DNA from: an uncultured Eubacteriaceae bacterium
Lineage (GTDB): Bacteria; Bacillota; Clostridia; Eubacteriales; Eubacteriaceae
Length of the DNA: 9,667 nt
Assembly: GCA_947630385.1 (NCBI GenBank)
Contig: CANRHG010000059.1
Location: forward strand, 1 to 9,667
Reading direction: 5' to 3'
The translations under genes were made by a program, and so were the position numbers. Below the pieces are notes generated by a model. It was not told the origin of the DNA, did not search any database, and worked only from the letters and a program-made list of their open reading frames with translations. Of the stretch, positions 7,236-9,667 are shown piece after piece; position 1 is the first letter of the stretch; each line of letters begins with the position of its first letter.

Positions 7236-7264
7236 AAGCTGTCGAGCAATCGGCGGCTTTTTTT
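7236..7264 (+). terminator. Intrinsic terminator after copy 2, abutting the next start codon
   Basis: AAGCTGTCGA (7236-7245) pairs with TCGGCGGCTT (7250-7259), a 10-bp stem with two G-U pairs, across a GCAA (GNRA-type) tetraloop, followed by seven T (7258-7264). The ATG of the next gene is at 7270, only 5 nt after the T-run. Confidence 0.85.
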
Positions 7265-7269
7265 ATATA

Positions 7270-8529
7270 ATGAAGAAAATTTTACTTGTGCTCTTGCTCC
7301 TATTTCTAAGCGCGTGTGCTCAGACGGCCGACCAGGCCGTTTATCCGTCCCACGACCCCATCGGAAAAGCCAGGGGTATCTATCCGGGAAGGGTCGTTTG
7401 GGGATATGATCCCGACACCGTGGACTGGGACGGGGAAGGATACTGGTGGAATCTTACAAACTTTAACGAAGAAAAGATTTCGGATCTTTTGAGCAAGAGC
7501 TTAGAGGAACTCACGGGTAAGGAAGATGAAAAAAGCGCCTGGGACAGCTTATTTACTTACACCAACGAAAATAGGGGAGAAACGGGTAGTTACACACCTG
7601 GACAGAAGTTAGCGATCAAAGTCAACCTTAACGGTTCACAGGGCGATGAAAATTCACAGACGAATTTAAGTTACGTAAATCCCGTCCTATTAAGAGAGCT
7701 TTTAAAATCCTTAACGACTTCAGGAGTCAGGGCGGAAGACATCACGGTTTTTGACATCACCCGCGTGTTTCCAAAATACCTCACCGATTACTGCCACGAA
7801 GGCGGTCTTGAAGCGGTAAACTTCGTCGATAACCGAAACGCCGTCATCGACCAAAACAAGCCGATAAACTGGTCGGTCGAGATCGACGGGGAAAAATCGT
7901 ACCTTCCGACTTGTCTAACCCAGGCCGATTATTTAATTAATCTAGCCAATCTTAAAGGGCACAGCTATGGGATCACGCTTTCGGCCAAAAATCTGTTTGG
8001 CGTGATCATGAACAGTGAAAAAAGTTTTACGCCGCAACAGGCGGGACTCCACCCGTACTTAAATAACGCGCAGATGGATTCGTATTCTCCTCTGACCGAC
8101 CTGCTCGCGGACGAAGAAATTTTTAGTAAAACGACTGTTTACATGCTCGACGCCCTGATCGCGGCACCGAGCGAAGGAAAAGAACTGAGCCTCGAGAACA
8201 CAAAATGGAGGCAAGATCCCTTTAACGGGGATTTCACCTCCAGCATTTTTCTGTCTCAAGATCCGGTCGCTCTGGACTCGGCCGGTGCGGATTTTTTGAC
8301 CAACGAAGAGATGATCAAAGAAGTACAGCCCGTCGTCGGCGAGAACAAAGCGAGCGAGAATTACCTGCACGAATCCGCCCTGATCTCGAATCCTCCTTCA
8401 GGGACTAATTACAACAATCCCCTGGGACTGGAAAGCCTAGGCGTTCACGAGCACTGGAACGACGTAAACGGCAAAAAATATAGTGGAAGCGAAAACGGAG
8501 GGATCGAACTCATCAGGGTCGACACTTAG
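7270..8529 (+). CDS. DUF362 domain lipoprotein
   Basis: A 419-aa protein with a lipoprotein signal peptide: MKK, a hydrophobic stretch, then lipobox LSAC with Cys16 as the lipidated residue. The rest matches the DUF362 family: AIKVN (115-119), NLKGH (227-231), GITLSAKNLFG (234-244), DALIAAPSEG (294-303), DPVALDSAGADFL (331-343) and the SLGVHEHWND segment near 389-398 that is typical of exported members. Unlike DUF362-ferredoxin fusions it has no CxxCxxC iron-sulfur motif; the only cysteines are 16, 175 and 215. The biochemical role of the family is not established. The start is fixed by the signal peptide, although no Shine-Dalgarno sequence precedes it and a terminator T-run ends 5 nt upstream. 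Its TAG stop overlaps the convergent cupin stop by 4 bp (8526-8529). Confidence 0.85.
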   Translation: MKKILLVLLLLFLSACAQTADQAVYPSHDPIGKARGIYPGRVVWGYDPDTVDWDGEGYWWNLTNFNEEKISDLLSKSLEELTGKEDEKSAWDSLFTYTNENRGETGSYTPGQKLAIKVNLNGSQGDENSQTNLSYVNPVLLRELLKSLTTSGVRAEDITVFDITRVFPKYLTDYCHEGGLEAVNFVDNRNAVIDQNKPINWSVEIDGEKSYLPTCLTQADYLINLANLKGHSYGITLSAKNLFGVIMNSEKSFTPQQAGLHPYLNNAQMDSYSPLTDLLADEEIFSKTTVYMLDALIAAPSEGKELSLENTKWRQDPFNGDFTSSIFLSQDPVALDSAGADFLTNEEMIKEVQPVVGENKASENYLHESALISNPPSGTNYNNPLGLESLGVHEHWNDVNGKKYSGSENGGIELIRVDT

Positions 8530-8957
8530 AGCTTTTCGTACTGTTCGTCGCTTACTTCTTCAAGCCATTCGTTTTCGGTGTTGCTTCCGGGAACTTCGAC
8601 GGCAATGTGGGAAAACCAGCTGTCTTTTTTCGCCCCGTGCCAGTGTTTGACGTTCGGCGGGATCGTGATGATCGTCCCGGGCGTGAGACTGATAGCGTCT
8701 TTTCCTTCTTCCTGGTACCAACCTTCACCGGTCGTACAGATCAGGACCTGTCCACCGCCTTCATCGGCGTGGTGGATATGCCAGTTGTTGCGACATTTCG
8801 GCTCAAAGCTGACGTTGGCCAAAAAGACGGTCGTATCCGGGGAAGTCAGCGGTTTTAAATACGAGTTTCCGGTAAAATACTGTGCGTAGGCGTCGTTTGG
8901 TTCACCGACGCCAAACGCGTCGTTTTGGATTAATTCTTCTTTACTTTTAATCTTCAT
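8526..8957 (-). CDS. Small single-domain cupin protein
   Basis: A 143-aa cytosolic protein without a signal peptide. Cupin motif 1 is at residues 55-80, with His60 and His62 (HxH, followed by His63) and Gln70 where the classic motif has Glu. Motif 2 is at 94-107, with Gly94, Pro100 and His105 as the third histidine. A metal site is therefore likely. The NNWHIHHA.EGGGQVLIC, GWYQEEGK and KHWHGAKKDSWFSHIAVEVPG segments are typical of the small cupins often found beside or fused to carboxymuconolactone-decarboxylase-like proteins. The substrate is unknown and no such partner is in the window. The start ATG (8955-8957) lacks a Shine-Dalgarno sequence; it lies 18 bp from the divergent lipoprotein start, and overlapping -10 boxes fill that gap. 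Convergent with the DUF362 gene, with overlapping stop codons. Confidence 0.88.
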   Translation of the reverse strand: MKIKSKEELIQNDAFGVGEPNDAYAQYFTGNSYLKPLTSPDTTVFLANVSFEPKCRNNWHIHHADEGGGQVLICTTGEGWYQEEGKDAISLTPGTIITIPPNVKHWHGAKKDSWFSHIAVEVPGSNTENEWLEEVSDEQYEKL

Positions 8958-8991
8958 AATTATAGTCTAAACGAAATGAGAAAAATGTTAA
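8940..8991. promoter_or_regulatory. Candidate bidirectional promoter with overlapping symmetrical -10 boxes
   Basis: Plus strand: TTTACT (8940-8945), a 17-bp spacer and TAGTCT (8963-8968), placing the start at about 8975, next to the ATG at 8976. Minus strand: TTAACA (8986-8991), a 16-bp spacer and TAGACT (8964-8969 read in reverse), placing the start at about 8957, the A of the cupin ATG. The two -10 boxes share five bases through the near-palindrome TAGTCTA. Better TATAAT-like hexamers also exist (TATAGT 8961-8966 plus; TATAAT 8959-8964 minus); the latter would start inside the cupin gene. Confidence 0.5.
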
Positions 8992-9389
8992 TTACAATTT
9001 TGCCGTTATTTTTCGTCTGCGCCTGTTCGATGGGCGCGGACGACTTGATCGGCTCTTACAGCTCGAAGTACACGTTGGGACAGACCACCTACGGTCTTGT
9101 CCTGGATATTTACGGGGAGACGTTCTCACTGACGATCGCCGAAGACGGGAAAGACGACGTGAATGAGATCACCTACGATGGCAACTGTAAAGTTTCGGGA
9201 GATCAGATCACCTTTGACCGCCAGTCTTCGACCGGAGAGTCCCTCGATCTTACGCCTCAGGATCTTAGGAGCTATGGACTGCAGGAGATTGCCGTAAACG
9301 GAAAGGCGACACTGACTTACAGTCTAAGTGGCGATACCCTAACGCTTACGGCCGATAACGGCGAGAGCATCGAGTTTATAAGGGAGTGA
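8976..9389 (+). CDS. Small lipocalin-like lipoprotein
   Basis: A 137-aa protein with a lipoprotein signal peptide: MRKM, a hydrophobic core, then lipobox VCAC with Cys17 lipidated. ATG 8976 is preferred over ATG 8985 because it supplies the positive charges of the signal. The mature part (about 18-137) is predicted all-beta: short alternating strands, Gly/Asp turns, and an ending of the type Y.LSGDTLTLTADNGE.IEF, typical of small lipocalin-like or similar antiparallel barrel lipoproteins. The family is not identified with certainty and the ligand is unknown. No Shine-Dalgarno sequence precedes the start. It is divergent from the cupin gene and ends directly against the stop of a convergent gene that encodes a similar protein. 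Confidence 0.8.
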   Translation: MRKMLITILPLFFVCACSMGADDLIGSYSSKYTLGQTTYGLVLDIYGETFSLTIAEDGKDDVNEITYDGNCKVSGDQITFDRQSSTGESLDLTPQDLRSYGLQEIAVNGKATLTYSLSGDTLTLTADNGESIEFIRE

Positions 9390-9667
9390 TTAATCTTTTG
9401 TGAAATCGAGCGTCGTCCCGTCTGCCGTAAGTTTTAGATGATCCGATTCTAACGTATAGTCGTACTTGACCGGACTTTCCGGCAGGACCGTTCCTTCGTT
9501 GGTCGTCCCGCTATCGAGGGTCAGCGTACCCGGACCGGTCTCGTAAGTCCCCGAGATCGTGGTCTGGGAGTCGTCGTTTTTGTTCCACTCGTCGTAGGTG
9601 AAGTCATCCTCTGAGTCGAGCGTTAGCGTGATGTCGTATTCAATGTCATCGAGTCGGTAGGTCGTAT
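9390..9667 (-). CDS. Lipocalin-like protein, probable paralog of the preceding gene (5' partial)
   Basis: On the minus strand one frame is open from the window edge to the TAA at 9390-9392, giving the last 91 residues of a protein whose start lies beyond 9667. It is acidic and beta-rich, with TISGTYETGPGTLTLD and the C-terminal pattern YTLESDHLKLTADG.TLDFTKD. That pattern aligns with YSLSGDTLTLTADNGESIEFIRE of the neighbouring lipoprotein, so the two are probably homologous and arranged tail to tail. Whether it also has a lipoprotein signal cannot be seen. There is no space and no terminator between the two stop codons. Confidence 0.75.
   Translation of the reverse strand, partial: TTYRLDDIEYDITLTLDSEDDFTYDEWNKNDDSQTTISGTYETGPGTLTLDSGTTNEGTVLPESPVKYDYTLESDHLKLTADGTTLDFTKD

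Noticed and set aside
7266..7271. TATAAT as -10 box of the DUF362 lipoprotein gene
   Set aside because: It overlaps the ATG, so transcription would begin about 7 nt inside the gene and remove the signal peptide start. It is a by-product of the AT-rich stretch after the terminator.
8578..8889. Plus-strand frames opposite the cupin gene
   Set aside because: The minus strand encodes an unmistakable cupin; the plus-strand products have no family features or start signals.

Overview
The window looks like chromosomal DNA from a Gram-positive Bacillota (Firmicutes) member. The evidence is a sortase-type C-terminal anchor on a giant surface protein, two lipoprotein signal peptides, strong AAGGAGG-type ribosome binding sites, TTG starts and T-tailed intrinsic terminators. 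Genus cannot be read from the sequence; Lactobacillales or Erysipelotrichia-like groups are plausible guesses only. Almost everything encoded is exported: a wall-anchored fibrous protein, two secreted repeat proteins and two or three lipoproteins. The single clearly cytosolic product is a small cupin.

Left part (1-4377): the 3' portion of a very long gene whose start lies outside the window. It encodes two pilin/CNA-B-like isopeptide domains, then seven DUF11-type beta-sandwich repeats, a Thr/Ser/Pro linker, an SPKTG sorting motif, a membrane segment and a basic tail. The seven repeats have a three-domain periodicity (A-B-C-A-B-C-A), so the stalk appears to have grown by duplication of a three-domain block.

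Middle (4378-7269): a regulatory-rich 394-bp gap, then two tandem paralogous secreted proteins of 383 and 384 aa. Each has a signal peptide, three DUF5648-type YRLYN/HLYT repeats and a shared C-terminal domain of unknown function that looks all-beta. Each copy has its own promoter, strong RBS, TTG start and terminator. The first copy has a roughly 100-nt leader with a long-range inverted repeat and a possible pseudoknot next to the RBS, and a cluster of CTTAA motifs lies upstream of its promoter.

Right part (7270-9667): very compact, with alternating strands. A DUF362 lipoprotein starts 5 nt after a terminator T-tract. It overlaps a convergent cupin gene by 4 bp at the stop codons. The cupin is divergent from a small lipocalin-like lipoprotein gene across only 18 bp. 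That gene abuts, stop to stop, a convergent partial gene that looks like its paralog. None of the three starts visible here has a Shine-Dalgarno sequence, and the 18-bp gap holds overlapping, mirror-image -10 elements placed to make both transcripts leaderless or nearly so.

No RNA genes, CRISPR arrays, insertion sequences or phage genes were seen. No recognisable new multi-gene system stands out. The most unusual points are the A-B-C repeat architecture, the conserved unknown domain of the tandem secreted pair, the structured leader, and the SD-less compact right end.
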